The notes under the pieces: model-generated | What the model saw: the letters and a program-made list of their open reading frames with translations, nothing else | Told to the model about the DNA's origin: nothing | Databases searched by the model: none | Program-made: the position numbers and the translations under genes | Virus record (IMG/VR): IMGVR_UViG_3300042516_002076 | Coordinates: 1-64,000 of that record | Origin: a virus | Reading direction: 5' to 3' (one strand) | Length of the DNA stretch: 64,000 nucleotides | Shown here: positions 36,406 to 44,090 of the stretch, piece by piece | How positions within the stretch are numbered: the stretch's first letter is position 1 | Layout: each line of letters opens with the position of its first letter

Positions 36406-39400
36406 ATGAAAAAAGCGATTTTATCGTTGTTCCTTTCAGTATCAGTTTTAATGGGATTCGGTCAAGTTACCACATCCTCTATTTCTGGTGTAGTTAAGAA
36501 CGAAAAGCAAGAAGTGTTGGTAGGTGCTACAATACATGTAGTTCACACTCCAACAGGTACTCAGTACAAAACCGTAACAAATAAGAATGGTGTTTATGCA
36601 TTACCTGCAGTAAGAGTAGGTGGCCCATACACATTACATGCTTCATTTGTTGGATTTAGAAAAGGTGAAGAAACAGATGTAAACGCTCAATTGGGTGTAA
36701 CTACAAATGTGAACTTTACATTAGTAGATGAGAAATCAACTCTTAAAGAAGTAGTTGTGACTGGAACAAAATCTGGATTATTCTCAAAAGAAAAGACAGG
36801 AGCAGCACAACAATTTACTCGTAGAGAGTTACAAACTATTCCAATTACAGGAGCTAGAACAATCAATGGTATTACTAAATACAATCCATTCGGTGATGGT
36901 TCTTCATTTGGAGCACAAGATTCTCGTTTGAACAACTTCACAATCGATGGTTCTCAATTTAATAACAACTTTGGATTAGGTTCATCTGCACAAGCGGGTG
37001 GTAGAACCGGTGCAAGTGCTATTTCATTGGATGCGATTGACCAATTACAAGTGAATGTTGCTCCATTTGATATCCGTCAGTCTGGGTTTACTGGTGCAGG
37101 TATCAATGCGGTAACAAGAAGTGGTACAAATGAAATTGAAGGTTCGGTATATCAAACACAAAGAGATAATAGTTCTCGTTATGTTGGTGATAATGCAAGA
37201 GGAACAAAAGTAACTGCATCTAAATTTGATGAGAAGGTACAAGGTTTCCGTTTAGGAGCACCAATCATTAAGAACAAATTATTTATCTTTGGTAACTACG
37301 AATCAATTGAGAAAACTGAACCAGGTACAACTTGGATTTCATCGGGTTCTCCTTTAACCGGTTCACAAGTAAGTAGACCAACTTTCCAACAATTAACTGA
37401 CCTTTCTAAATTTATGAAAGATAAGTTTAATTACGAAACAGGTCCATTTGAAGGATATTCTAATACCAACACATCTAATAAATTTTTAGTTCGTGTTGAT
37501 TGGAATATTAACGATAAGAACAAATTAACTGCTCGTTATGTATACCATAATTCAGAAGCACAAATTGGTATTTCAAATTCACAATCTGCAGGTTTTGGTA
37601 ATAGAACGCAAAACATCAACGCAATGTCTTTCCAAAATAGTGGATATACTATTCAGGATAACACTCGTTCGGCAGTATTAGAATTAAACTCTAAGATTTC
37701 AAATACATTATACAATAACTTAATTGTATCGTATGATAAACAAATTGAGAACAGAGGTTATTTATCTCAAATGTTCCCAACGATTGACATTAAAGAAGGT
37801 TCTACTACATTAACATCAGTAGGATTTGACCCATTCACTCCGGGTAACAAATTAGACTACTCTACAATCAATGTTACTAATAACTTAACAAAGTATTTAG
37901 GTAAACATACAATCGTAAGTGGTTTCAATTTCCAAAGTTATGAATCTAATAACTTATTCTTCCCAGCATCAAATGGTGTTTATATTTTCAATAGCTTAGC
38001 TGATTTCTATACTGCAGCTAATCAATCATTAGCAAATGGTGGTAAACCATCTGCGTTTGCACCAGCTCGTTTCCAATTCCGTTATTCGGCGTTGCCAGGA
38101 GCAATTGAACCAATGCAAACTTTAAGATCTTATAGAACTGATTTATATTTACAAGACGAATATAACGCAACTAAAGATTTAAAATTGACTTTTGGTATTA
38201 GAGCAAACATTATTGATTTTGAAAACAGCGCATTAGAAAATCCAGCAATCACTGCAATGACTTTTGCAAATGGTGAAAAGTGGAATACAGGTGTAATGCC
38301 TAAAACACAAGTCCTTTTTGAACCAAGATTAGGTTTCAACTATGACTTAAAAGGTGAAAAGAAAACACAATTTAGAGGTGGTACCGGTGTATTCACTGGT
38401 CGTCCTCCGTATGTATTCTTATCTAACCAAATCGGTAACAATGGTGTGTTAACTGGATTTATTGATGTAAGTGGTACTGCAGCTGCACCTTATGGTTTTA
38501 CTGCTGACCCTAACAAATATTTTATCCCATCAACTCCAACTTTACCATCAACATTTGATTTAGCATTGACTGACCCTAACTACAAATTCCCACAAGTTTG
38601 GAAAACCAATTTGGCGGTAGACCAAAAGTTACCATTCTTCGGATTAGTAGCAACGGCAGAATACTTATACAACAAAACAATAAACGCAGTTCATTACTAT
38701 GAAGCTAACCTAAGAAATCCAGTAGGAACTTTGGGTGGTGTAGATAACAGACCTCGTTTCGGTGGAAGTGATGCAACTGTAAGAGTAAATAACAATGTGA
38801 GTAGAGCAGCAGTTCTTACGAGTAAGAATGGTGCATACCACGAATCATTGACATTGAAATTAGAGAAACCATATCAAAAAGGTTTCTGGGGTTCATTCGC
38901 TTGGACAACTGCTAACTCAAAAGACTTTATGAGTGCAGGTTCAATCGCTAGTGGTAGTTGGCAATCAGCATTATCAGTTAATGGTAATAACGATTTAGGA
39001 TTATCATTTGCAGACGCATTTGTTAAAAATAGATTCGTAGGTTTATTAGGATATAGAATTGAATATGGTTCTAAATATGGTGGAGCAACTACATTTACAT
39101 TAGGTTATGTAGGACAACAAGGTAATCCATATTCTTATATCGCAGCGGGTGATTTAAATGGTGATAGAGTAAACAACAACGATTTAATTTTCGTTCCAAT
39201 GAAGGGTTCGGATATTAGATTTGCAAGTTTAACTGCAGGTGGTAAAACATTTACTGAAGCAGAACAACAAGCTGCATTTGATAAGTTTATCGGACAAGAT
39301 AAATACTTATCAACTCGTAGAGGTCAATACGCTGAAAGAAATGGTGGTTTATTACCTTACTTACATAGATTTGATTTATCGGTAGCACAAGATGTATTTG

Positions 39401-39684
39401 TTAAGATTGGTGGAAAGAGAAATGCTTTCCAAATCAGAGCGGACATCTTAAACTTTGGTAATATGATTGATAATAAGTTTGGTGTTTCACAAAGAGCTAC
39501 GGCACCTCAAATTTTGAACTTTGTAAGCAGAGATGCGGTTACAAATGTTCCAACATTTAGATTGGCAACACAAAGATTAACAGATGGTTCTACTATTTTA
39601 GCTAGAGATAGTTATCAGTACAACTCATCGGTATTTGATGTATGGTCTGCACAATTAGGTATCCGTTACATCTTCGGTAAATAA
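36406..39684 (+). CDS. TonB-dependent receptor, Oar/CarboxypepD-reg type
   Basis: 1092 residues. Signal peptide MKKAILSLFLSVSVLMGFGQ. A carboxypeptidase-regulatory-like domain (SISGVVKNEKQEVLVGATIH) spans about 25-105, then the TonB-box-like KEVVVTG near 112, then a plug with INGITKYNPFGDGSSFGAQD and a barrel ending SAQLGIRYIFGK. The architecture is that of Oar-like receptors of Bacteroidetes, which transport or export large substrates at the outer membrane with TonB energy. Full length and no frameshift, so it should be functional. A phage gene of this class is very unusual. Confidence 0.85.
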   Translation: MKKAILSLFLSVSVLMGFGQVTTSSISGVVKNEKQEVLVGATIHVVHTPTGTQYKTVTNKNGVYALPAVRVGGPYTLHASFVGFRKGEETDVNAQLGVTTNVNFTLVDEKSTLKEVVVTGTKSGLFSKEKTGAAQQFTRRELQTIPITGARTINGITKYNPFGDGSSFGAQDSRLNNFTIDGSQFNNNFGLGSSAQAGGRTGASAISLDAIDQLQVNVAPFDIRQSGFTGAGINAVTRSGTNEIEGSVYQTQRDNSSRYVGDNARGTKVTASKFDEKVQGFRLGAPIIKNKLFIFGNYESIEKTEPGTTWISSGSPLTGSQVSRPTFQQLTDLSKFMKDKFNYETGPFEGYSNTNTSNKFLVRVDWNINDKNKLTARYVYHNSEAQIGISNSQSAGFGNRTQNINAMSFQNSGYTIQDNTRSAVLELNSKISNTLYNNLIVSYDKQIENRGYLSQMFPTIDIKEGSTTLTSVGFDPFTPGNKLDYSTINVTNNLTKYLGKHTIVSGFNFQSYESNNLFFPASNGVYIFNSLADFYTAANQSLANGGKPSAFAPARFQFRYSALPGAIEPMQTLRSYRTDLYLQDEYNATKDLKLTFGIRANIIDFENSALENPAITAMTFANGEKWNTGVMPKTQVLFEPRLGFNYDLKGEKKTQFRGGTGVFTGRPPYVFLSNQIGNNGVLTGFIDVSGTAAAPYGFTADPNKYFIPSTPTLPSTFDLALTDPNYKFPQVWKTNLAVDQKLPFFGLVATAEYLYNKTINAVHYYEANLRNPVGTLGGVDNRPRFGGSDATVRVNNNVSRAAVLTSKNGAYHESLTLKLEKPYQKGFWGSFAWTTANSKDFMSAGSIASGSWQSALSVNGNNDLGLSFADAFVKNRFVGLLGYRIEYGSKYGGATTFTLGYVGQQGNPYSYIAAGDLNGDRVNNNDLIFVPMKGSDIRFASLTAGGKTFTEAEQQAAFDKFIGQDKYLSTRRGQYAERNGGLLPYLHRFDLSVAQDVFVKIGGKRNAFQIRADILNFGNMIDNKFGVSQRATAPQILNFVSRDAVTNVPTFRLATQRLTDGSTILARDSYQYNSSVFDVWSAQLGIRYIFGK

Positions 39685-39706
39685 GATTACGCAGTCAAAT
39701 ATACTC

Positions 39707-39737
39707 AAACCCTCACCTAATAAGTGGGGGTTTTTTT
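39707..39737 (+). terminator. hairpin terminator
   Basis: AAACCCTCAC pairs with GTGGGGGTTT across a seven-base loop, followed by a T tract. Identical stem to that at 17553. Confidence 0.8.
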
Positions 39738-39759
39738 ATATTCGTATATATTTATATGT

Positions 39760-40395
39760 ATGAAAAAATTACTTACATTAATCGCGTTTACATTAATCTT
39801 AATTGGTAGTAAAGCACAAGACATCGTAGTATTAAAACATACAAACTACACATCACACTTTAGTAAATCAAAGAAATATCCTGTAATGGTGGAGTGGTGG
39901 GAAACAAAAGCAAAAGTAGCATGTGAAAAACCATTAGCTAGAAAGGATAACTTTAAACCAGATCCACAATTACCAAATGAAACTAATATTGGACAGGATT
40001 ATGTAGGTAGTGGATTCGATAGAGGTCATTTGATGCCGGCAAAGAGTAACCAATGCCAAACTCAGCAAGTTCAGGATGAGTGTTTCTATTATTCAAATAT
40101 GGCAGCACAATACCATAGATTAAATGCAGGTGATTGGAAATCATTGGAAACCCTAACAAGAGAAATTGCATCTAAGCAAGACTCAGTTCACATATGGGCA
40201 GGAAATGTAGGTGAGATTAAAAGAATAGGTAAAGTAGCAGTTCCTAAACAATGTTGGAAAGTGGTATACACTAAGAAATCAAATGAATGGATGGCATTTA
40301 TATTTGAGAACGATTTATCAAATCCGGATGGAATAAATAATAATAAAGTTGACTTAGTTGATGTAGAAAAATTGACTGGGTTGAAGTTTAAATAA
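39760..40395 (+). CDS. secreted DNA/RNA non-specific endonuclease (DRGH type)
   Basis: 211 residues, starting at MKKLLT; the upstream ATG at 39724 is inside the terminator. Signal peptide ends IGSKAQ. DRGHLMPA near residue 88 carries the catalytic His of the beta-beta-alpha-metal nucleases (NucA type), and NMAAQYHRLN near 112 carries the metal-binding Asn. It would degrade nucleic acid in the periplasm or outside, unlike phage cytoplasmic nucleases. It follows the receptor directly. Confidence 0.85.
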   Translation: MKKLLTLIAFTLILIGSKAQDIVVLKHTNYTSHFSKSKKYPVMVEWWETKAKVACEKPLARKDNFKPDPQLPNETNIGQDYVGSGFDRGHLMPAKSNQCQTQQVQDECFYYSNMAAQYHRLNAGDWKSLETLTREIASKQDSVHIWAGNVGEIKRIGKVAVPKQCWKVVYTKKSNEWMAFIFENDLSNPDGINNNKVDLVDVEKLTGLKFK

Positions 40396-40400
40396 GTTTT

Positions 40401-41033
40401 ATGGAAAATGAAGGTTTCTTTCCCAATTTGGATGAAACACCAAAAAAAAGAAAGGGAAAAAGTTGGTCAACTGGCACAACTAAAAGAGGATTAGGTGCAA
40501 GACCGTTGTTAGAGACGGAAATTAAAGAAGCACAATCAAAATCACGTTCGGCATTCGAAACAGCTAGAACATTGGGAGTATCGTATAACACATATAAGAA
40601 GTATGCAAAACTATACGATATATTTGATGTAAATTATAATCCTGCAAATATACCGATTGAACGCAGGTTGAATTTGAATGTAGGTAAATATCCATTGGCA
40701 GATATCTTACAAGGGATGTATCCACATTATCCTATTATCAAATTAAAGAAACGATTGTTAAAAAATGGTGTGTTCCCTACTGAATGTACTTGTTGTGGAT
40801 TTGATGAGGTTAGAATTACGGATGGAAAATCACCTTTACTATTAGATTTTTTAGATGGTGATTGGACAAATCATAGAATAGAGAATCTAAGGTTCTTATG
40901 TTATAATTGTTTCTTTCTATTGATAGGTAAGAGAAAGATACCTAAAAACGGACAATTTGTAGAACAGGGTATTACAGGCGATGAAGATGATAATGAAGTA
41001 GAAGATATTGAAATTGAAGATGAAGAAATTTAG
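40401..41033 (+). CDS. degenerate HNH protein with helix-turn-helix
   Basis: 210 residues. FETARTLGVSYNTYKKYAKL near 53 resembles a helix-turn-helix. ECTCCGFDE near 130 and LCYNCF near 168 are the zinc pairs of HNH proteins, and LLLDFLDGDWTNHRIENLRF replaces the usual LxxHHxDG block: the first catalytic His is Asp and the final His is Phe. So it keeps the fold but probably lacks nuclease activity, and may bind DNA. Acidic C-terminus. Confidence 0.6.
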   Translation: MENEGFFPNLDETPKKRKGKSWSTGTTKRGLGARPLLETEIKEAQSKSRSAFETARTLGVSYNTYKKYAKLYDIFDVNYNPANIPIERRLNLNVGKYPLADILQGMYPHYPIIKLKKRLLKNGVFPTECTCCGFDEVRITDGKSPLLLDFLDGDWTNHRIENLRFLCYNCFFLLIGKRKIPKNGQFVEQGITGDEDDNEVEDIEIEDEEI

Positions 41034-41043
41034 TAAATAAGAT

Positions 41044-41074
41044 TTGGAAAATTCAGAAATTTAAGTTATCTTTA
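41044..41074 (+). promoter_or_regulatory. promoter for DUF4494-like gene
   Basis: TTG at 41044-41046, 20 bases, TATCTTTA at 41067-41074. Confidence 0.65.
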
Positions 41075-41098
41075 ATTATAAACAAAAACAATAAAGTT

Positions 41099-41326
41099 AT
41101 GGCAAAGTATTATGAAGTACAAGTTACAATGCACCACGAAGTAGATAATGGTAAGGGTGTAAGTAAAGTAAAGAAAACAAAAGAAAATTATTTAGTAGAT
41201 GCAATGAGTGTAACTGAAGCAGAAGCTAGAGTAGTTAAATTATTCACCGATGCGGCAATCAATGTAGATTACGAAGTGACAGGTGCAAAAGAAAGTAAAA
41301 TTATTGAAGTAGTAACTGCTGAATAA
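41099..41326 (+). CDS. DUF4494-like protein
   Basis: 75 residues. YYEVQVTMHHEVDNGKGVSK, then NYLVDAMSVTEAEARV is the pattern of DUF4494, widespread in Bacteroidetes and their phages, role unknown. Ends on the start of the next gene. Confidence 0.6.
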   Translation: MAKYYEVQVTMHHEVDNGKGVSKVKKTKENYLVDAMSVTEAEARVVKLFTDAAINVDYEVTGAKESKIIEVVTAE

Positions 41327-41574
41327 TGGAAAAGGAAATTAAAGAACAAAAAATACAAGTTCTTAAAAGAGTTCCACCTGGTGATAGATGGGTAATGGCG
41401 GATGGTAAAAATTCGGCAGTATACCCATCTCTTACCGATGCATTAGAAGCTTGGTATCAATTTAGAGGAGATACACAATTCTTTATGGATGCTCGTAAAG
41501 GGACGGTTGAAATTATCAAACAAGAAGAAGTAGAAAAACCTACAAAGAAATTCTCACTATATGGCGAAGAATAA
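41326..41574 (+). CDS. hypothetical protein
   Basis: 82 residues, no signal or membrane segment, not recognised. A PGDRWVMADG core precedes a helix and a basic/acidic tail. Overlaps the next start by 14 bases. Confidence 0.5.
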   Translation: MEKEIKEQKIQVLKRVPPGDRWVMADGKNSAVYPSLTDALEAWYQFRGDTQFFMDARKGTVEIIKQEEVEKPTKKFSLYGEE

Positions 41575-41938
41575 TAGAAAAACAATATTTTGTGACATTG
41601 ATGGTACATTGGTATTTCAGTTTCCCTTTGATGAATTTGATGAAAACAAAGTAGAAGTTCTACCGGGTGTTGCAGAAAAAATCAAAGAATGGAAAGAAGC
41701 AGACCATTATATTGTTTTAACTACTGCAAGACCTGAAGAAATGAGAGAGGGTACTACTAAACAAATGAAATTAGCAGGTATTCACTTTAATCAATTAGTA
41801 ATGGGTATAGGTAGAGAGGAAAGATACCTTATAAACAATAACGAAAAACTAACACCTGAGATTAATAGAGCAATTGGTATTTCAGTAAAAAGAGATGGTG
41901 GATTTACGGATATAGATTTCAAATCAATTGGATTATGA
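41561..41938 (+). CDS. HAD-superfamily phosphatase
   Basis: 125 residues. IFCDIDGTLVFQFPF near residue 9 has both motif I aspartates; VLTTARPEE near 47 is motif II. The C-terminal part is short, so motif IV is hard to assign. Probably a small-molecule phosphatase. Confidence 0.7.
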   Translation: MAKNNRKTIFCDIDGTLVFQFPFDEFDENKVEVLPGVAEKIKEWKEADHYIVLTTARPEEMREGTTKQMKLAGIHFNQLVMGIGREERYLINNNEKLTPEINRAIGISVKRDGGFTDIDFKSIGL

Positions 41939-42252
41939 GTTTTATAATAACGAGTAAATGTACGGATGTATGTGATGGTGGGTGTTTAACGGTTTGTCCT
42001 ATGGATTGTATTCATGGACCTATCAATCCCACCGGTGCGGGGAAAGAGCTCGCAGAATCAAAGGAAAAGGGGCTTAAAGGTATACAAATGTATATAAACC
42101 CTAATGATTGTATTGATTGTAGTGCTTGTATACCTGAATGTCCTGTTGACGCCATTGTTTCTAGTGAGGATGAGGCAATACAACTCGGTGAATATCAATC
42201 AGTTATAAAGAATTACGAATTTTTTGGCCTAAAATATTTGGAAAATCAATAA
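41935..42252 (+). CDS. ferredoxin with two iron-sulfur sites
   Basis: 105 residues. CTDVCDGGCLTVCPMDC near 8-24 and CIDCSACIPECPVDAI near 60-75 are the two cysteine sets of bacterial-type ferredoxins (3Fe-4S/4Fe-4S or 2[4Fe-4S]). Electron donor, acting in the cytoplasm. It overlaps the phosphatase gene by four bases. Could support a ribonucleotide reductase, radical enzyme or host pathway; the partner is not in the window with certainty. Confidence 0.85.
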   Translation: MSFIITSKCTDVCDGGCLTVCPMDCIHGPINPTGAGKELAESKEKGLKGIQMYINPNDCIDCSACIPECPVDAIVSSEDEAIQLGEYQSVIKNYEFFGLKYLENQ

Positions 42253-42268
42253 ATCTTTCGTATCTTTA
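42238..42268 (+). promoter_or_regulatory. promoter for 42309 gene
   Basis: TTG at 42238-42240 inside the ferredoxin end, 20 bases, TATCTTTA at 42261-42268. Confidence 0.7.
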
Positions 42269-42308
42269 TGTTATACTTATATTTAATTATTAAACAAAAC
42301 ACAAAAAA

Positions 42309-42587
42309 ATGAGTACATTTGTAATTATAGTTATCGCATTAGCAGTGGCGGGTGCATTAACTTACCTTTTAATGAAAAAAGGAAAAATTCAGGATTTAAA
42401 CAATAATAACATTCCTGATGTAATTGAAGAAAAAGTTGCAGAAGTTAAAGAAACAGCAACTAATTTAAAAAATGATGTTAAAGCTAAAACTAAAAAAGCT
42501 AAACAAATCGTAGCTGAAGTTGCTAAGGTAGTAAAAACCGATGCAAAACCAAAGAAATCAGCAAATAAGAAAAAAACCACTAAATAA
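42309..42587 (+). CDS. membrane-anchored lysine-rich protein
   Basis: 92 residues. N-terminal membrane helix (FVIIVIALAVAGALTYLLM), then NNNNIPDVIEEKV, then a long Lys/Ala/Val helix and a basic end (KKSANKKKTTK). Similar small proteins occur in Bacteroidetes genomes. Role unknown. Confidence 0.55.
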   Translation: MSTFVIIVIALAVAGALTYLLMKKGKIQDLNNNNIPDVIEEKVAEVKETATNLKNDVKAKTKKAKQIVAEVAKVVKTDAKPKKSANKKKTTK

Positions 42588-42588
42588 T

Positions 42589-42619
42589 TTGGTAGTTTCA
42601 AAAATAAAGTATATCTTTG
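42589..42619 (+). promoter_or_regulatory. promoter for small lipoprotein
   Basis: TTG at 42589-42591, 20 bases, TATCTTTG at 42612-42619, the full consensus. Confidence 0.75.
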
Positions 42620-42651
42620 ACTTATAAACAATTAAAAACTAAAAAAACAAC

Positions 42652-42828
42652 ATGAAAAAAGTGTTAGCAATTTTCGCTATCGCAGCTTTAGTAGCTTGTG
42701 GTGGTGCAACAACAACAGAAGTAGTAACTGATTCAACAGCAGTTCAAACTGATTCAACAGCGGTTCAAACGGATTCAACCGCAGCAGTGGTAGAAACACC
42801 AACAACTGAAGCAGTAGAAGTTAAGTAA
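42652..42828 (+). CDS. small lipoprotein with TDSTAVQ repeats
   Basis: 58 residues. Signal MKKVLAIFAIAALVAC with lipobox LVAC, then three near-repeats of TDSTAVQ and a Glu/Thr tail. Almost the same kind of short lipoprotein is common in Bacteroidetes chromosomes. It has its own consensus promoter and a terminator immediately after, so a single-gene highly expressed unit. Role unknown. Confidence 0.6.
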   Translation: MKKVLAIFAIAALVACGGATTTEVVTDSTAVQTDSTAVQTDSTAAVVETPTTEAVEVK

Positions 42829-42834
42829 ATTATA

Positions 42835-42866
42835 AAGGGGATAAGAAATTATCCCCTTTTTTATTA
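42835..42866 (+). terminator. hairpin terminator
   Basis: AAGGGGATAA pairs with TTATCCCCTT around a GAAA tetraloop, followed by Ts. Confidence 0.85.
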
Positions 42867-42881
42867 AAGGAGTAACAATAG

Positions 42882-43319
42882 ATGATTAAATGGAAAAAAG
42901 AGATGCAAGAAAGTTACAATTTATACTTAGATGATATTAGAGAGCCTTCTCAATCATTCAAAAAGAGTGGTGATAGTAGATACAATGATTTAAAATGGAA
43001 CATTGTTAGATGTTATAGTGAATTTGTAGAAACAATAGCATTAAATGGTATTCCTAATATCGTATCATTTGACCACGATTTAGGTGAGGAACATATTAAC
43101 TACTATTTTGATAATGGTGGTAGAGAAAATCCTCCTGACCCATTAAAAGGTCACTTTACCGAAAAGACTGGATATGACTGTGCTAAGTGGTTGGTTGAGT
43201 ATTGTAGTGAAAATGGTTTACCAATGCCAGAATACCTAATACATTCAGCAAATCCTGTGGGAAGTCAAAATATCCGTTTTATATTGGAAAATTACACTAA
43301 AAAACACCCATTTTCATAA
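42882..43319 (+). CDS. cyclic-phosphate processing Receiver-like (cREC) protein
   Basis: 145 residues. YLDDIREP near 16, then VSFDHDLG near 63, TGYDCAKWLVEYC near 95 and HSANPVG near 122 is the conserved pattern of cREC-type proteins, receiver-like proteins linked to cyclic phosphate RNA/nucleotide processing in conflict systems and phages. AAAGGAG precedes the start by nine bases. Its stop lies within the first palindromic operator. Confidence 0.65.
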   Translation: MIKWKKEMQESYNLYLDDIREPSQSFKKSGDSRYNDLKWNIVRCYSEFVETIALNGIPNIVSFDHDLGEEHINYYFDNGGRENPPDPLKGHFTEKTGYDCAKWLVEYCSENGLPMPEYLIHSANPVGSQNIRFILENYTKKHPFS

Positions 43320-43340
43320 CTAGTTGATTATCAATGAGTT
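43318..43340 (+). promoter_or_regulatory. palindromic operator A1
   Basis: One of ten 23-bp sites with half-site AACTNRTTGA, three-base centre, TCAAYNAGTT. Here the centre is TTA. Overlaps the cREC stop codon. Confidence 0.6.
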
Positions 43341-43367
43341 ACGATATTAGAAAAAAATCTAATGTGT

Positions 43368-43390
43368 AAATGATTGATTGTCAACGATTT
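43368..43390 (+). promoter_or_regulatory. palindromic operator A2
   Basis: Less perfect copy of the 23-bp site (AAATGATTGA then TGTCAACGATTT), exactly 50 bases after A1 and 21 bases before the -33 TTG. Confidence 0.5.
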
Positions 43391-43411
43391 TAAAAAAACT
43401 TTCCAAAAAGT

Positions 43412-43442
43412 TTGGCGGTTTCAAAATAATGTCGTATCTTTG
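43412..43442 (+). promoter_or_regulatory. promoter A
   Basis: TTG at 43412-43414, 20 bases, TATCTTTG at 43435-43442. Confidence 0.75.
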
Positions 43443-43507
43443 GTATATATCCAAATTGATAAAGATATATCCACACACACATTATATAATCTTTTAATAT
43501 GACAGTT

Positions 43508-43765
43508 ATGAGTAAACTACCAAAAAATCTTAAAATGATTAGTTGTCCCAAATGTTTAGGTAAAATGCCTGAATTGAGATTAACTAAATTCGGTTATCGT
43601 TTTTGTATTAATTGTTCCACTACACAAAGAGTTGGTGGTGTTGCAATTGCAAATCATAAGACGGGTAACGAAATACAAATTATGCCTATGGAACAAGCAA
43701 ATAGATTATACAAGTTGTCACAAAGACAAGGGTATGGTGTTTGTAAAGGTATGAAACATAATTAA
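43508..43765 (+). CDS. zinc-finger protein
   Basis: 85 residues from the GTTATG start at 43508; an ATG at 43499 is possible. ISCPKCLGKMPEL and RFCINCSTTQ give two C-x2-C pairs. The end (QANRLYKLSQRQGYGVCKG) is a short helix. May bind nucleic acid or partner proteins. Confidence 0.55.
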   Translation: MSKLPKNLKMISCPKCLGKMPELRLTKFGYRFCINCSTTQRVGGVAIANHKTGNEIQIMPMEQANRLYKLSQRQGYGVCKGMKHN

Positions 43766-43793
43766 TAATATTTAACTTTTTAATTCTAAACAA

Positions 43794-43808
43794 ATGTGGA
43801 GCCACCAC
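43794..43808 (+). promoter_or_regulatory. 5'-leader hairpin
   Basis: TGTGG pairs with CCACA around AGCCA. The ATG at 43831 is about 35 bases after GTGG. The same stem shape with swapped outer base pair occurs at 48991. Confidence 0.4.
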
Positions 43809-43830
43809 ACTAAAAACTGGAAAAACACGT

Positions 43831-44001
43831 ATGACTACTTTAAAGTCTAAATTTGAATTTATTTCAAACCAATTAAACGAAGCATTAACTAGCGCTAACA
43901 CTACAACTTCTGAACAAAAGAAAGCGTATTATTTAAGTAGAGCTTTGTACTATTCACAAAGATTGAATACATTAGCACAAAGAGCTAAGATTTCTGCATA
44001 A
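43831..44001 (+). CDS. small helical protein
   Basis: 56 residues (TLKSKFEFISNQLNEALTSA then AYYLSRALYYSQRLNTLAQR), helical and uncharged in the middle. Not recognised. It lies between the hairpin leader and the tRNA-like element. Confidence 0.45.
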   Translation: MTTLKSKFEFISNQLNEALTSANTTTSEQKKAYYLSRALYYSQRLNTLAQRAKISA

Positions 44002-44015
44002 TTTGCAGATAAACT

Positions 44016-44061
44016 AAGATAGTTTGGAACATGTAGGGGTTCAATTCCCCTACTATCTTCA
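44016..44061 (+). ncRNA. tRNA-like acceptor/T-arm minihelix
   Basis: AGATAGT at 44017-44023 pairs perfectly with ACTATCT at 44052-44058, one more A-T pair extends it. The T-arm is AGGGG, loop TTCAATT (the T-loop consensus TTCRANN), CCCCT at 44035-44051, and joins the acceptor strand directly, as in tRNA. Only TTGGAACATGT lies where D-arm, anticodon arm and variable loop should be; its GG could take the place of D-loop G18-G19. Not a working tRNA. Could be processed by RNase P/Z, mimic tRNA or be a fragment. Confidence 0.5.
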
Positions 44062-44090
44062 TATTTATTAAACACTAAAACATAAAGAGT

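Noticed and set aside
39724-39759. Upstream start for the secreted nuclease
   Set aside because: It lies in the terminator hairpin and would place twelve residues before a well-formed signal peptide.
43794-43850. 18-codon leader peptide beginning ATGTGGAGC
   Set aside because: The matching element at 48991 has no ATG or comparable frame; the shared feature is the hairpin.
44016-44061. Normal tRNA or tmRNA gene
   Set aside because: No anticodon or D arm and no tag reading frame; only 11 bases separate acceptor and T-arm strands.
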